A stretch of DNA of 64,000 nucleotides, taken from an uncultured bacterium. Lineage in GTDB: Bacteria; Cyanobacteriota; Vampirovibrionia; Gastranaerophilales; JAILCC01. Under the pieces are notes generated by a model. The model searched no databases. It saw only the letters and a program-made list of their open reading frames with translations, and was not told the origin of the DNA. This document shows, piece by piece, positions 46,047-55,496 of this stretch. The first letter of the stretch is position 1. Each line of letters begins with the position of its first letter. The stretch is from NCBI GenBank assembly GCA_949283935.1, contig CASDUJ010000027.1, positions 1 to 64,000 on the forward strand, in the 5' to 3' direction. The position numbers were made by a program, and so were the translations under genes.

Positions 46047-47503
46047 TTTACCCCCATTGATTTCAAAAATTGTTCTCTCGCTACATTGTATTTAAATACA
46101 CTTTGAACAAATTCTAATTGTGCGTTGTTGTAATTTGTTTGAGCATCTTGTAATTCTATAAAATTACCTAACCCTACAGTGTAGCGACCGTCTGCGAGTT
46201 CAAAATTTTCCAAAGTTTGTTCAACTTTTTGGGCCATTAGCGGAATTCTCTTTTCTAATTGTTTCATATTTACATAATAATTTTGAACTTCGAAATAAAT
46301 ATTTTTTTTGGATAAATCTATATTTTCTTCAGCAATTTCATAATATGATTTACCTTCATCAATTCTATATTTTATGTCCATAATGTTAACTATAGGAAAA
46401 TCTAAGCCTGCATATACTCGAAAACCGTTAGAGTCATTATTTTCTGCTTTTCTGAAGTTATAACCTGCACTGGCTCCAATTTCAGGATAATATGAGCGTT
46501 TTACGGCTTTTAATGATTCTTCTGAGGCTTTTAATACTAGTTCTAATGATTTCAGATCAGGCCTATTTTTGTAAGCTTCTTCTATAGCTTCCCTAACTGA
46601 TATATTGTATGGTTCAAAATTAAAATCTTGTAAAATATTATGTTTTTCTATTCCTGATGTCAAAATTAATTCAGAGTTGTTATTTGATAATTCGTTTTTG
46701 TAATTTACTTGTATTTCTTTTGGGGTGTAATTTATTGGCTGAAAATTAAAATTTTCTGTGTTTAATATTGAAAAATCTGCTGTGTCTGTGTAAAACATTG
46801 CATTTGCCAGCTCTATCAATGAATTTTCATATGAATTTTGCGCTTCTAAAAGTTGAATTTGAGCATCTGTATAATATACTTCTGAATTAACTACATCAAT
46901 TTTTGATTTTAAACCTTCTTCAAAAAGGGCTTTTGTTCTTTCGTAATTTAATTTGTTTATTCTAACAGTTCTTTCTAATACATCATTATATGCTTTTGCC
47001 GCTAAAACTGCGTAATATGCTGTTTTTACTTTGTATGTTGTGTTTAATATCTCATAATTTAAATCATATTGAGCACTTTGGTAATTATATTTTTGCATAT
47101 TAATATTAGCTGTGGTTTTACCAAAATCCCATATTAATTGGTTAACACTTAAATCTAAATCATAATAATTGGAATTTTCTGTTCCGTTATTTGTTGTGCG
47201 ATTGCTGGAAAAATTATAACCGTTACCAGCACCTAATGTTGGAAAATAATCAGATTTGGCTTGCCCCACTCTGCTTTTTTGTATCTTTACCATGTTTTTG
47301 GCTACTTTTATATTAGGATCATTTTGAATTGCGTAGTCTACGCATTCGTCTATTGTGAAAATTTTCTTTTTCTCTATTTTGGCTTCTTCTAATTTTGTTT
47401 CTTCAGGTTTTTTTTGTTTTTCCTTGTTATCTTGAAGAGCAAATGCAGCGTTGGTATTTATTACCAAAATAACTAATATCAAAAGAAATATTCTAAAATT
47501 CAT
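46043..47503 (-). CDS. TolC-family outer-membrane efflux protein
   Basis: 486 residues from ATG at 47503, which leaves a good signal peptide (hydrophobic 4-20, cleavage after AFA); longer frames reach 47554 but have no ribosome site. Two OEP repeats with long helical barrels and the typical SNYYDLDLSVNQLIWDFGKT and ELADGRYTVGLGNFIELQDAQ pieces. It is the outer channel of the MacAB pump and the first gene of the four-gene operon. Confidence 0.9.
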   Translation of the reverse strand: MNFRIFLLILVILVINTNAAFALQDNKEKQKKPEETKLEEAKIEKKKIFTIDECVDYAIQNDPNIKVAKNMVKIQKSRVGQAKSDYFPTLGAGNGYNFSSNRTTNNGTENSNYYDLDLSVNQLIWDFGKTTANINMQKYNYQSAQYDLNYEILNTTYKVKTAYYAVLAAKAYNDVLERTVRINKLNYERTKALFEEGLKSKIDVVNSEVYYTDAQIQLLEAQNSYENSLIELANAMFYTDTADFSILNTENFNFQPINYTPKEIQVNYKNELSNNNSELILTSGIEKHNILQDFNFEPYNISVREAIEEAYKNRPDLKSLELVLKASEESLKAVKRSYYPEIGASAGYNFRKAENNDSNGFRVYAGLDFPIVNIMDIKYRIDEGKSYYEIAEENIDLSKKNIYFEVQNYYVNMKQLEKRIPLMAQKVEQTLENFELADGRYTVGLGNFIELQDAQTNYNNAQLEFVQSVFKYNVAREQFLKSMGVK

Positions 47504-47606
47504 GCTGTTCATCCCCGTCAACATTATACATTTATAACGACAATTCAATATCATTCGTTCAAATTATTTCAATTTCATAGTTGACGTTTAATTATTACAA
47601 AATTAT

Positions 47607-48539
47607 TTAACCATCAAAATTAATTTTGTGAATAAGATTTTTCATAACATTGTCAGCATTGTCATTATCTATTTGACAAGTACCAGCATTTTCATGTCCG
47701 CCTCCACCGTAACTTAGCATTAATTTTCCAATATTAGTTCTTGATGTTTTATTTACAATGGATTTCCCTACTGCAAAAACTGTGTTTTGTTTTTTTAATC
47801 CCCACATACAATGCATTGAAATATTACATTCAGGATACATTGCGTAAATCATAAATCTATTCCCTGCGTATATTATTTCTTCATTTCTTAAATCTAAAAC
47901 TACAAGATTTTCATGTACTTTTGCACATCTTTTTACTTGTTCTTTAAATTTTTCAGTTTGTTCAAAATACAAATCTATACGTTCTTTTACATCAGGTACA
48001 TTTAAAATTTCTTCAATTGTATGTTCTTTGCAATAATCAATAAGCGCCATCATTAAAGCATAATTCGAAATCCTAAATTCTCTAAAACGACCTAACCCTG
48101 TACGGGGATCCATCAAATAATTTAGAAGAACCCATTTTTGAGGATTTAGAATTTCATCAATAGAAAATTGAGCACTATCAGCTTTGTCTACAGCTGTCAT
48201 CATTTCTTCCCAATGTTTGGGAAATCTTTCACTGCCTCCATAATAATTATAGACAACTCTTGCCGCAGAAGGTGAAAGGGGGTCAATTACGTGGTTTTTG
48301 GGATGTTCATTTTCCAAACGCATAGTTTCAGAAAAATGATGGTCAAAAACTAATTTTGCCTCAGGAGCATAAGGAAGATTAGTCATTATGTCATTTGATG
48401 TAATTTCTATTAAACCATCTTGGACATCTTTTGGATGAACAAATTTTATGTCATTAATTAAATCTAATTCTTTTAGCAAAACAGCACAAACCAGTCCATC
48501 AAAATCACTTCTTGTTACTAAACGACTTTTTTCCCCCAT
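47607..48539 (-). CDS. DHH-family phosphoesterase
   Basis: 310 residues from ATG at 48539 (AAGGAAA upstream; a longer frame to 48569 adds ten residues). N-terminal DHH domain: TRSDFDGLVCAVLL for motif I, FDHHFSETM for the DHH motif and an aspartate in AVDKADSAQF. C-terminal DHHA1-like end with SYGGGGHENAGTCQI. Related to oligoribonuclease/NrnA and RecJ-type proteins; it likely acts on small phosphodiesters or oligonucleotides. Single gene, divergent from the M23 unit. Confidence 0.85.
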   Translation of the reverse strand: MGEKSRLVTRSDFDGLVCAVLLKELDLINDIKFVHPKDVQDGLIEITSNDIMTNLPYAPEAKLVFDHHFSETMRLENEHPKNHVIDPLSPSAARVVYNYYGGSERFPKHWEEMMTAVDKADSAQFSIDEILNPQKWVLLNYLMDPRTGLGRFREFRISNYALMMALIDYCKEHTIEEILNVPDVKERIDLYFEQTEKFKEQVKRCAKVHENLVVLDLRNEEIIYAGNRFMIYAMYPECNISMHCMWGLKKQNTVFAVGKSIVNKTSRTNIGKLMLSYGGGGHENAGTCQIDNDNADNVMKNLIHKINFDG

Positions 48540-48630
48540 TATGATTTCCTTTTGTTGCATTCTTAACATTTAATAATCCACATTTTCTATATTTATATAT
48601 TATATGGTTTGATAAAAATTAGCAACTTTT

Positions 48631-48659
48631 TTGCCATATTATCTTTTTTAATTTATTAT
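48631..48659 (+). promoter_or_regulatory. Promoter for the small membrane peptide and M23 gene
   Basis: TTGCCA (48631-48636), 17 bases, TATTAT (48654-48659). Confidence 0.6.
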
Positions 48660-48700
48660 ATAGTAATAGAAATTAATATAAATGGAGAGGATATATAATA

Positions 48701-48808
48701 ATGCTAGAATTTTTTAGACGAAATCAAAAAGCAGTTATTTTATTTATTGTTTTAGTTTTTGGCTTTTGGACAATAGGTATGGCCTTATTACCACTTCTTT
48801 TTAATTAA
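48701..48808 (+). CDS. Small single-pass membrane protein (35 aa)
   Basis: 35 codons with GGAGAGG upstream. Cytoplasmic MLEFFRRNQK is positively charged; residues 11-30 (AVILFIVLVFGFWTIGMALL) form one membrane helix. It looks like the anchor of PpiD/SurA-type chaperones, but the chain stops there. It lies 32 bases before the M23 gene and behind the same promoter. No family recognised. Confidence 0.6.
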   Translation: MLEFFRRNQKAVILFIVLVFGFWTIGMALLPLLFN

Positions 48809-48840
48809 AATTTTTACATTTAAATTTGGGGATAGCTGTT

Positions 48841-50013
48841 TTGATAAAGAAAAAAGACTTTGCAATATTATTTCTGTTGTTTATTTTTTTAATAATTTTT
48901 TGTAATGTTTCTTTTGCTGCTACTTATAATGATGCTGTTAGTGGTAAAGTTTCCAAAGATAAAATTACTAATGTCAAAAAAAACATAGATCTTAAAAGAC
49001 AAAACGCAAGACAAAAAATAAAAGAACTAAAACTCAAGGAAACTAGAGAAATCAATAAACTTTATAAAAGTCAAGGTAATTTGGAAATAACCAAAAAAGA
49101 ATTACAAATAACTACCCAAAATTTAGAAAATACCAAGCAAAAATTAGCAAAACTTCAAAACTCTTTAGATACAGCAACAATAAAATATAACCAAGATCAA
49201 CAAGAAGTTGGGAAAAGACTTAGGGAAATATATAAAGGTGAAAGAATTAGTTTCTTAAATGTTATCTTTTTGGCAGAAAATATTAATACTTTGCTTGATA
49301 AAATTTACTATCAGCAATTAATTGCCAAAAAAGATACAGAGCAATTGAATAATTTAAAGAAACAAATTGCCCAATTGGCAGATTACACAAAGCAAATAGA
49401 AGAACAAAAGCAAAGTGTATTGTATTCAATGGCGCGTATTCAAAATAAAAAAGATAAAATTGCTCAGGATATTTACACAAGTCAATATTTAATTAAAAAA
49501 CTTCAAACGGATAGAAGGACTTATGAACAAGCTGAAAGAGAACTTGCAAGACAATCTGACAAATTGACCCAGATGCTTCGTTCTGACGCAAAAACTGCCC
49601 AAAAATTTACAACAACTACCGATTTTATTATGCCTGTTAGAGGCCCCATCACTTCACCTTTTGGCTGGAGAACCCACCCAATTTTTAAAAGTAGAAAATT
49701 TCATTCAGGTATAGATATTGCTGTCCCTATGGGAACACCTGTTAAATGTTCCAACTCTGGAGTAGTAGTTTATTCCGGTTGGTATGGCGGATATGGAAAA
49801 GTTGTAATTGTTAGCCATGGTACCTACAAAGGTAAACCTACATCAACTTTATACGCTCACCTCTCTCGCTATAATGTAAGTAAAGGAGCAAAAGTTTCTA
49901 AAGGACAAATTATTGGACATTGTGGTTCGACAGGTTATTCTACAGGACCTCATGTGCATTTTGAAGTTCGTGTGAATGGCAGCCCAGTTAGTCCTCTTAG
50001 TTATGCAAGATAA
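48841..50013 (+). CDS. M23-family murein endopeptidase with coiled coil (EnvC-like)
   Basis: 390 residues from TTG at 48841, chosen because GGGGAT lies just upstream and it gives a clean signal peptide (hydrophobic 8-23); a TTG at 48826 is the alternative. Residues 30-250 form a long coiled coil; residues 265-388 are the LytM/M23 domain. Zinc and catalytic residues are present (H288 and D292 in HSGID, H371 and H373 in HVHFE), so it should be an active peptidoglycan hydrolase, unlike EnvC, which has lost them. Role: cell separation or wall remodelling. Confidence 0.9.
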   Translation: MIKKKDFAILFLLFIFLIIFCNVSFAATYNDAVSGKVSKDKITNVKKNIDLKRQNARQKIKELKLKETREINKLYKSQGNLEITKKELQITTQNLENTKQKLAKLQNSLDTATIKYNQDQQEVGKRLREIYKGERISFLNVIFLAENINTLLDKIYYQQLIAKKDTEQLNNLKKQIAQLADYTKQIEEQKQSVLYSMARIQNKKDKIAQDIYTSQYLIKKLQTDRRTYEQAERELARQSDKLTQMLRSDAKTAQKFTTTTDFIMPVRGPITSPFGWRTHPIFKSRKFHSGIDIAVPMGTPVKCSNSGVVVYSGWYGGYGKVVIVSHGTYKGKPTSTLYAHLSRYNVSKGAKVSKGQIIGHCGSTGYSTGPHVHFEVRVNGSPVSPLSYAR

Positions 50014-50014
50014 T

Positions 50015-50743
50015 TTAATTTGCTGCGGAACGTAAGAGCATATCAGCTAAAATATTTGCTCCATCAAAATTTTGTGCTCTTAATTTTTGAGAAGCTTTTT
50101 GTACATCAAAATTTATAAATCTGTGTTCAACAGAAAAAATATTTTCTTTGTTTTCTTCAATATCTAAAACTACATAACAAGCCTTTTGATCTCCGGTTAA
50201 AGGTCGACCTACACTTCCATCATTTACTATTGTTTGTTTTTCAATTTGATATCCGGCAGGGAAATGTGTATGTCCGCACAAAATCAAAGTTTCAGTAGTT
50301 CCTGTTAGCATTGGTCTTATTTCTTCTATGTTTTTACCCGGCATTATCCCTTCATCATTTTTGCGAGGTGAACCATGGACCATTAAAATAGATGTGCCTC
50401 CAATTTTAATTGATTTTTGTTTTGGTAAATTTTTTAAATATTCTTTGTTTTCTTTAGTTATTGTATTTTTTGAGTATTGTATTGCATTTTGTATAAAGTT
50501 GGGAAAATCAGGTATGTTTTCATCTATTATCATTAAATCTGTATTGCCTTGAATAATTTCAGTTTCATATTTTGTGGATAAATTTTTCGTAAAATTTATA
50601 GCTTCATTAGGTTCTGGCCCCATTATTGCTAAATCTCCTAATACCAAAATCTTTTTAATTTCCAATTTATCTATATCTTTAAATACACTATTTATTGCTT
50701 CCATATTTCCATGTAAATCTGAAATTACAGCAACTTTTACCAT
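50015..50743 (-). CDS. Metallophosphoesterase, YfcE/MJ0936 family
   Basis: 242 residues with the calcineurin-like motifs: VAVISDLHGN near 4, VLGDLAIMGPEP, GNTDLM in place of the usual GNHD, HGSPR and CGHTHFP. Small phosphodiesterases of this family act on model or cyclic nucleotides in vitro; natural substrates vary. It is convergent with the M23 gene (2 bases apart) and divergent from ispG. Confidence 0.88.
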   Translation of the reverse strand: MVKVAVISDLHGNMEAINSVFKDIDKLEIKKILVLGDLAIMGPEPNEAINFTKNLSTKYETEIIQGNTDLMIIDENIPDFPNFIQNAIQYSKNTITKENKEYLKNLPKQKSIKIGGTSILMVHGSPRKNDEGIMPGKNIEEIRPMLTGTTETLILCGHTHFPAGYQIEKQTIVNDGSVGRPLTGDQKACYVVLDIEENKENIFSVEHRFINFDVQKASQKLRAQNFDGANILADMLLRSAAN

Positions 50744-50790
50744 TTTTTCTTCCTTTTTTGTGCTAACATTTTAATTATAAAGGAAAAATT

Positions 50791-51840
50791 ATGTTAAAAC
50801 GAAGAATTTCTAAAAAAATTAATATAGGTAACGTCGAAATAGGCGGGAATGCTCCTATTAGTGTACAATCTATGTGCAACACGGATACACGTGATATAAA
50901 AAAAACAATTAGGCAAATTCAAGAATTAACTGATGCAGGATGTGAACTTATAAGAGTTGCTGTTTTGGATAAAGAAGCCGCATTGGCTATAGGTGCTATT
51001 AAAAAAGAAATAAAAATTCCTATTATTGCTGATATTCATTTTGATTATAGACTTGCAATTGAATCTATAAAACAAGGTGTTGATGCTTTACGTCTTAACC
51101 CAGGTAATATAGGTAGGCAAGAATTTGTTGAAAAAGTTACAAAATTAGCAAAAGAAAGATTAATTCCTATCAGAATTGGGATAAATACTGGTTCTTTAGA
51201 AAAAGAATTTCAAAAGCTTGATATTTCTTTACCGGAAAAAATGGTTTTGAGTGCTAAAAAACACATAAATATACTTGAAAATTTAGATTTTGATTTAATA
51301 AAAATATCGCTTAAATCTTCTTGTGTGACTACTATGATTGAAGCTTATGAGCTTTTAGCAAAAACAACAGATTATCCTTTACATTTAGGAGTAACGGAAG
51401 CGGGCACAATTAAGGGTGGTTTAATTAAATCAGCTGTTGGAATAGGAACTTTGTTGCATGAAGGAATAGGTGATACTATTAGAGTTTCTTTAACAGAAAA
51501 TCCGGTTGAGGAAGTTTATGCAGGCTTTGAAATATTAAAGTCTTTAAATTTACGTAAAAGAGGAATTAATTTTATTAGTTGTCCTACTTGTGGCAGGTGT
51601 AAATATGATCTTATAAGTCTTGCAAAACAAGTTGAAGAGAAATTTAAAGATGTGAAAAAACCTATAACTCTTGCTATTATGGGTTGTCCTGTTAATGGTC
51701 CTGGTGAAGCAAAAAATGCAGATATTGGAGTAGCTGGAGGTGAAGGTTTTGTTTATGTTTTTCAAAAAGGCGAAATTATTTTAAAATGTTCTCAAAATGA
51801 AGTATTCGCTGTGCTTGAAAATTTAATTGAGCAATATTAA
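50791..51840 (+). CDS. ispG: 4-hydroxy-3-methylbut-2-en-1-yl diphosphate synthase IspG
   Basis: 349 residues. TIM barrel with APISVQSMCNTDTRD at the start and GCELIRVAV, then a C-terminal Fe-S domain with CPTCGRC and GCPVNGPGEA, giving the three cysteines and the glutamate that hold the [4Fe-4S] cluster. Makes HMBPP from MEcPP in the MEP isoprenoid route. Short bacterial form without the plastid insertion. AAGGAAAA precedes ATG. Confidence 0.97.
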   Translation: MLKRRISKKINIGNVEIGGNAPISVQSMCNTDTRDIKKTIRQIQELTDAGCELIRVAVLDKEAALAIGAIKKEIKIPIIADIHFDYRLAIESIKQGVDALRLNPGNIGRQEFVEKVTKLAKERLIPIRIGINTGSLEKEFQKLDISLPEKMVLSAKKHINILENLDFDLIKISLKSSCVTTMIEAYELLAKTTDYPLHLGVTEAGTIKGGLIKSAVGIGTLLHEGIGDTIRVSLTENPVEEVYAGFEILKSLNLRKRGINFISCPTCGRCKYDLISLAKQVEEKFKDVKKPITLAIMGCPVNGPGEAKNADIGVAGGEGFVYVFQKGEIILKCSQNEVFAVLENLIEQY

Positions 51841-51848
51841 CCCCTAAT

Positions 51849-52796
51849 TTATTTGGCAAATGCCAAAATATCTTCAACTAATTCATCTGAAGTTAGTCTG
51901 TAGTAGTGCATTAATTCTCTTTGCTCTCCACTTTGGCCAAATACATCTTTTGTTCCTATCCTTTTGACTTTGCAAGGATAGTTTTCGCTTAGTATTTCGC
52001 AAACGGTTGAACCTAAGCCACCATTTATTGAATGATTTTCTACGGTTACTATTTTCTTAGTTTTTTTGGCGCTTTCTATTATTGTTTCAGTATCAATAGG
52101 CTTTACTGTGTGAGCGTTTATTATTTCTGCATTTATTCCTTTTCCTTCTAAAATTTTTTTTGCGTTAATGCATTCTATAAGTGTTTCTCCATTTGTAACT
52201 ATCGTTATGTCTTTACCTTCTGAAATTATTTTGGCATTATATGGAGTAAATTGATAAGAATCTTCGTCGTGAATATTAGTTAAATTTGTTCGAGGCAATC
52301 TTATGTATACAGGACCTTTGTAATTGGCTGCAAATTTTATCATAGCTTTAGCTTCTATACTGTCGCAAGGAACCATAACCAACATATTTGGAATCCCTCT
52401 CATAAGAGAAATATCCTCTAAAGCTTGATGACTCGCTCCATCTTCTCCTACTGTTACTCCAGCATGTGTGGCCACAATTTTAACATTTAAATTTGAATAA
52501 GCAATGGTATTTCTTATTTGGTCGTATGCTCTTCCCGTTGCAAACATAGCAAAAGTACTGACAAATGCAATTTTTCCGCATGTTGCAAGCCCTGCTGCTG
52601 TACAAATTGCATCTTGTTCTGCTATTCCTGCATTAAAAAATCTTTCGGGAAATTTTTTTTCAAAATACATTGTCATAGTTGAACAAGATAAATCTGCGTC
52701 TACTACAACTATATTTTCTTGAGTTTCTCCAAGTTCTACAAGGGTTTCTCCGTATGTTTTTCTCACAGATATAATTTCTCCAGTTCTCATCCCCAT
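51849..52796 (-). CDS. Transketolase, C-terminal subunit
   Basis: 315 residues: pyrimidine-binding domain (VDADLSCSTMTMYFEKKFPERFF, FNAGIAEQDAICTAAGLA) and C-terminal transketolase domain (about 190-310). The catalytic Glu is in GIAEQD. With the N-terminal subunit it forms a full enzyme that moves two-carbon units in the pentose phosphate pathway. Starts on the stop of the N-terminal gene (TAATG). Confidence 0.9.
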   Translation of the reverse strand: MGMRTGEIISVRKTYGETLVELGETQENIVVVDADLSCSTMTMYFEKKFPERFFNAGIAEQDAICTAAGLATCGKIAFVSTFAMFATGRAYDQIRNTIAYSNLNVKIVATHAGVTVGEDGASHQALEDISLMRGIPNMLVMVPCDSIEAKAMIKFAANYKGPVYIRLPRTNLTNIHDEDSYQFTPYNAKIISEGKDITIVTNGETLIECINAKKILEGKGINAEIINAHTVKPIDTETIIESAKKTKKIVTVENHSINGGLGSTVCEILSENYPCKVKRIGTKDVFGQSGEQRELMHYYRLTSDELVEDILAFAK

Positions 52797-53653
52797 TAGT
52801 TTTGCTCCTCTAATTCTTTTAATGCTGCCTCAAATTGTTCTTTGTTTGGGGCTTTTCCATGCCAAGCAGCTGTATTTTCCATAAATGAAACACCTTTGCC
52901 TTTTACTGTGTTTGCTATTATTGCAACAGGTTTTTTGTTTTCAATTGCAAGTTCTTTAGCTTTTTCATATACACTAAAAATTCTTTCTATATTGTGTCCG
53001 TCTACTTCAAGAGTTTGCCACCCAAAACTTTGAAATTTTTTGTCAATAGGATGAATTGTTTTGACACATTCTGTGTGTCCATCAATTTGATAGCAATTTC
53101 GGTCAACAATAGCTATTAAATTATCAAGTTTGTGGTGTCCTGCACTCATCATAGCTTCGTATATTTGCCCTTCTTGCATTTCTCCATCTCCTATGTAGGC
53201 ATATACGAATGAATTAATTTTATCAAGTTTTAGCCCTAATGCCATTCCGCAAGCTATAGACAAACCTTGCCCTAAAGAACCTGTGGAAATTTCAATTCCA
53301 CTCAAAGAATTTGAACAAGGATGTCCTTGACATTTAGATCCAAATTTTCTAAAATTCATTAAATCTTTTTTGTCAAAATATCCTTCTTCTGCTAGAACAC
53401 AATATAAAACAGCTGATGCATGACCTTTTGAAAGAACAAATCTGTCACGTGTAATAAAATCTTTGCTTTTGTCCCAAGCTTTATTGTGTTTTAAAACCTT
53501 TTTGTATAATGTTAAAATTAATTCAACTGCACTGAAATTCCCTCCCAAATGCCCAGATTGGGCATTGTAAACCATTTTCAGAATTTCAATTCTTATTTCT
53601 TTGGCAATTTTTTCTAATTTTAATAATTCATTAGCTGATAATTTAGTTTGCAT
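52796..53653 (-). CDS. Transketolase, N-terminal subunit
   Basis: 285 residues: the thiamine-diphosphate PP domain with GHLGGNFSAVELILTLY, VLSKGHASAVLYCVLAEEG, STGSLGQGLSIACGMALG and the AYIGDGEMQEGQIYEA motif. It is half of a split transketolase; such splits are common in Firmicutes, archaea and some other lineages. In many genomes split transketolases sit in capsule or polysaccharide regions, as here. Confidence 0.9.
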   Translation of the reverse strand: MQTKLSANELLKLEKIAKEIRIEILKMVYNAQSGHLGGNFSAVELILTLYKKVLKHNKAWDKSKDFITRDRFVLSKGHASAVLYCVLAEEGYFDKKDLMNFRKFGSKCQGHPCSNSLSGIEISTGSLGQGLSIACGMALGLKLDKINSFVYAYIGDGEMQEGQIYEAMMSAGHHKLDNLIAIVDRNCYQIDGHTECVKTIHPIDKKFQSFGWQTLEVDGHNIERIFSVYEKAKELAIENKKPVAIIANTVKGKGVSFMENTAAWHGKAPNKEQFEAALKELEEQN

Positions 53654-53654
53654 T

Positions 53655-54401
53655 CTAATACTCTCTTCTATGTAATTTGTGTTCTAGCGGAATTTTTAAT
53701 AAAAATAAAGGAATTGTTGGAAACATTCTTTTTAATCTGCTCGGTTGACATAAAAGTCTGTAAAACCACTCTAAACCTAATTTTTGAAAAATTTGCGGAG
53801 CTCTTTTTAGTTTTTTTGACCAAACATCAAAACTTCCTCCAACTCCTATCATTATAGAACTTTTTGCAATTTTTTTAAAGTTTTGCAAAAATATTTCTTG
53901 TTTTGGAAACCCCAATCCTGCTAATAGTATTTCTGGCTCTGCATTTTTGAGTTCTGATAAAATTTCCTTTTCTTCACTTTCATTAAAATAACCATTGTGT
54001 GAATAAACTATTCTTAAATTTGGTAAAGTTTGAAGAAGTTCTTTTTTAGCTCTGTTAATTGTTTCTTCGTCTGCACCTACTAATGCTACTTTTAATCCTC
54101 TTTTTTCTGCTTCTTTTAAACATTCAAAGGCAAGTTCAATTCCAGGAATTCTTTTTGTATTTATTCCCAATATTTTTAATGCAATTACAATTCCTATTCC
54201 GTCAGGAATAATCCAATCTGCTGTTTTTATTAATTTCGATAACGCAGCATTTTTGTACGATTTTGTAATCATTTCAGGGTTAATTGTTATAACTTGTTGA
54301 GGAGTTTGCGAGCTTAAAAGAGAAGCTTTTACTTCTTCTTTAGTAGTAATATCAATTGGTAAGCCAAATAAACAAGTTCTCTTTCTTTTATTTTCATTCA
54401 T
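53655..54401 (-). CDS. WecG/TagA/CpsF-family glycosyltransferase
   Basis: 248 residues. The family pattern is complete: VITINPEMITKSYKN, ADWIIPDGIGIVIA (about 67), VALVGADEETI and LAGLGFPKQEIFL followed by GVGGSFDVWSKKLKRAPQ near 180. Members attach N-acetyl-mannosamine-type sugars to lipid carriers in wall, capsule or ECA synthesis. It lies between split transketolase (1 base) and CsaB (6 bases). Confidence 0.93.
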   Translation of the reverse strand: MNENKRKRTCLFGLPIDITTKEEVKASLLSSQTPQQVITINPEMITKSYKNAALSKLIKTADWIIPDGIGIVIALKILGINTKRIPGIELAFECLKEAEKRGLKVALVGADEETINRAKKELLQTLPNLRIVYSHNGYFNESEEKEILSELKNAEPEILLAGLGFPKQEIFLQNFKKIAKSSIMIGVGGSFDVWSKKLKRAPQIFQKLGLEWFYRLLCQPSRLKRMFPTIPLFLLKIPLEHKLHRREY

Positions 54402-54407
54402 AATTAT

Positions 54408-55496
54408 TTATTCTATCACCTTTATGAAAAAATCTACATTTTGTTGCGATTTTTTTACTAATATATTTGTTTTTAGTGCAGTTCTTGCGGGATTAAATTC
54501 TTTTAACCATAACATTTTTGAACTTAATATTTCTGGGTCAAAATTTTCTATGTCAATATATTTTAATCCAAGTTCATTGCAAAATGCCTCTGTTTTAGGG
54601 TCGTATGAAATCATTAATATTGATTTCTCCGCATTTATTGTGCATAATCCAGCGTGAAATCGCATTGCAATCATATAATCCATATTCTGTAATAATTCTA
54701 TGTTCTTTTCTATGTCTGTTTCTTCGAAAAATTCAATAAAAGCTTTAGGGGCTAATTTATGCAGTAACTTTCCAAATTCTATCATTATTTCTTTGTCAGA
54801 ATTTTTTTGCAAACAAATCAATTTGTAATCAAATTCATTGTGGGGAAAATTTTTTAAAATAGCTTGGGCAAGTAAAACAAGTTTTTCGGATGTTAATGAT
54901 TTCCATGTTCTTAGCTGAATTCCTAGCTTTTTCTTTTCTATGCTATTCAATATTTCACCGTATATTACTTCTTCTTTATTTGAATTTTGCCTAACATTTT
55001 GGGTAAATGCCCATAATAAATCAGCAGTATGTTCTGCTGAGATATCGTGTTTTATTAATGTGTCGTAGCTTTTTTCATCTCTTAATGTTACAAGAGATGC
55101 TTTTTTCAAAAATTTGTATGTTAGTTTTTGAGCAACAAAACTGTTTATTGGTCCTATACCTTGAGCTAAAAGTATAAATTTTTTCTTAAAAAAAATTGCC
55201 AAATATATTAAAGCTAAATAATACAAAATACTTTTTAAACTCGTTATGTCTTGTAAAACACTTCCTCCTGGAAATATTAAGTAATCGCAAGATTTTATTT
55301 CTTTTATTATTGCTCTAAAATCAAAACGGTATATTCCGTTTGCTCCAAAATTTTTCCTAATTATATGTGGACTTTGGGAAATTACACTTATTTCTGCTTC
55401 TTTATAATAAAAATGCAAAACATCAATAAAATACTTTAATATGGCTTCGTCCCCAAAATTTCCAAAACCAAAATATCCTGCTAACAAAAATTTCAT
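54408..55496 (-). CDS. csaB: Polysaccharide pyruvyl transferase (CsaB-like)
   Basis: 362 residues. N-terminal GYFGFGNFGDEAIL is the family signature; a pyruvyl-transferase core follows (PGGSVLQD near 77, MIAMRFHAGLCTINA near 275, then SYDPKTEAF). CsaB adds ketal-linked pyruvate to wall polysaccharide so that SLH-domain proteins can bind. Pairing with WecG/TagA is widely seen. ATGA overlap with the upstream kinase gene. Confidence 0.9.
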   Translation of the reverse strand: MKFLLAGYFGFGNFGDEAILKYFIDVLHFYYKEAEISVISQSPHIIRKNFGANGIYRFDFRAIIKEIKSCDYLIFPGGSVLQDITSLKSILYYLALIYLAIFFKKKFILLAQGIGPINSFVAQKLTYKFLKKASLVTLRDEKSYDTLIKHDISAEHTADLLWAFTQNVRQNSNKEEVIYGEILNSIEKKKLGIQLRTWKSLTSEKLVLLAQAILKNFPHNEFDYKLICLQKNSDKEIMIEFGKLLHKLAPKAFIEFFEETDIEKNIELLQNMDYMIAMRFHAGLCTINAEKSILMISYDPKTEAFCNELGLKYIDIENFDPEILSSKMLWLKEFNPARTALKTNILVKKSQQNVDFFIKVIE

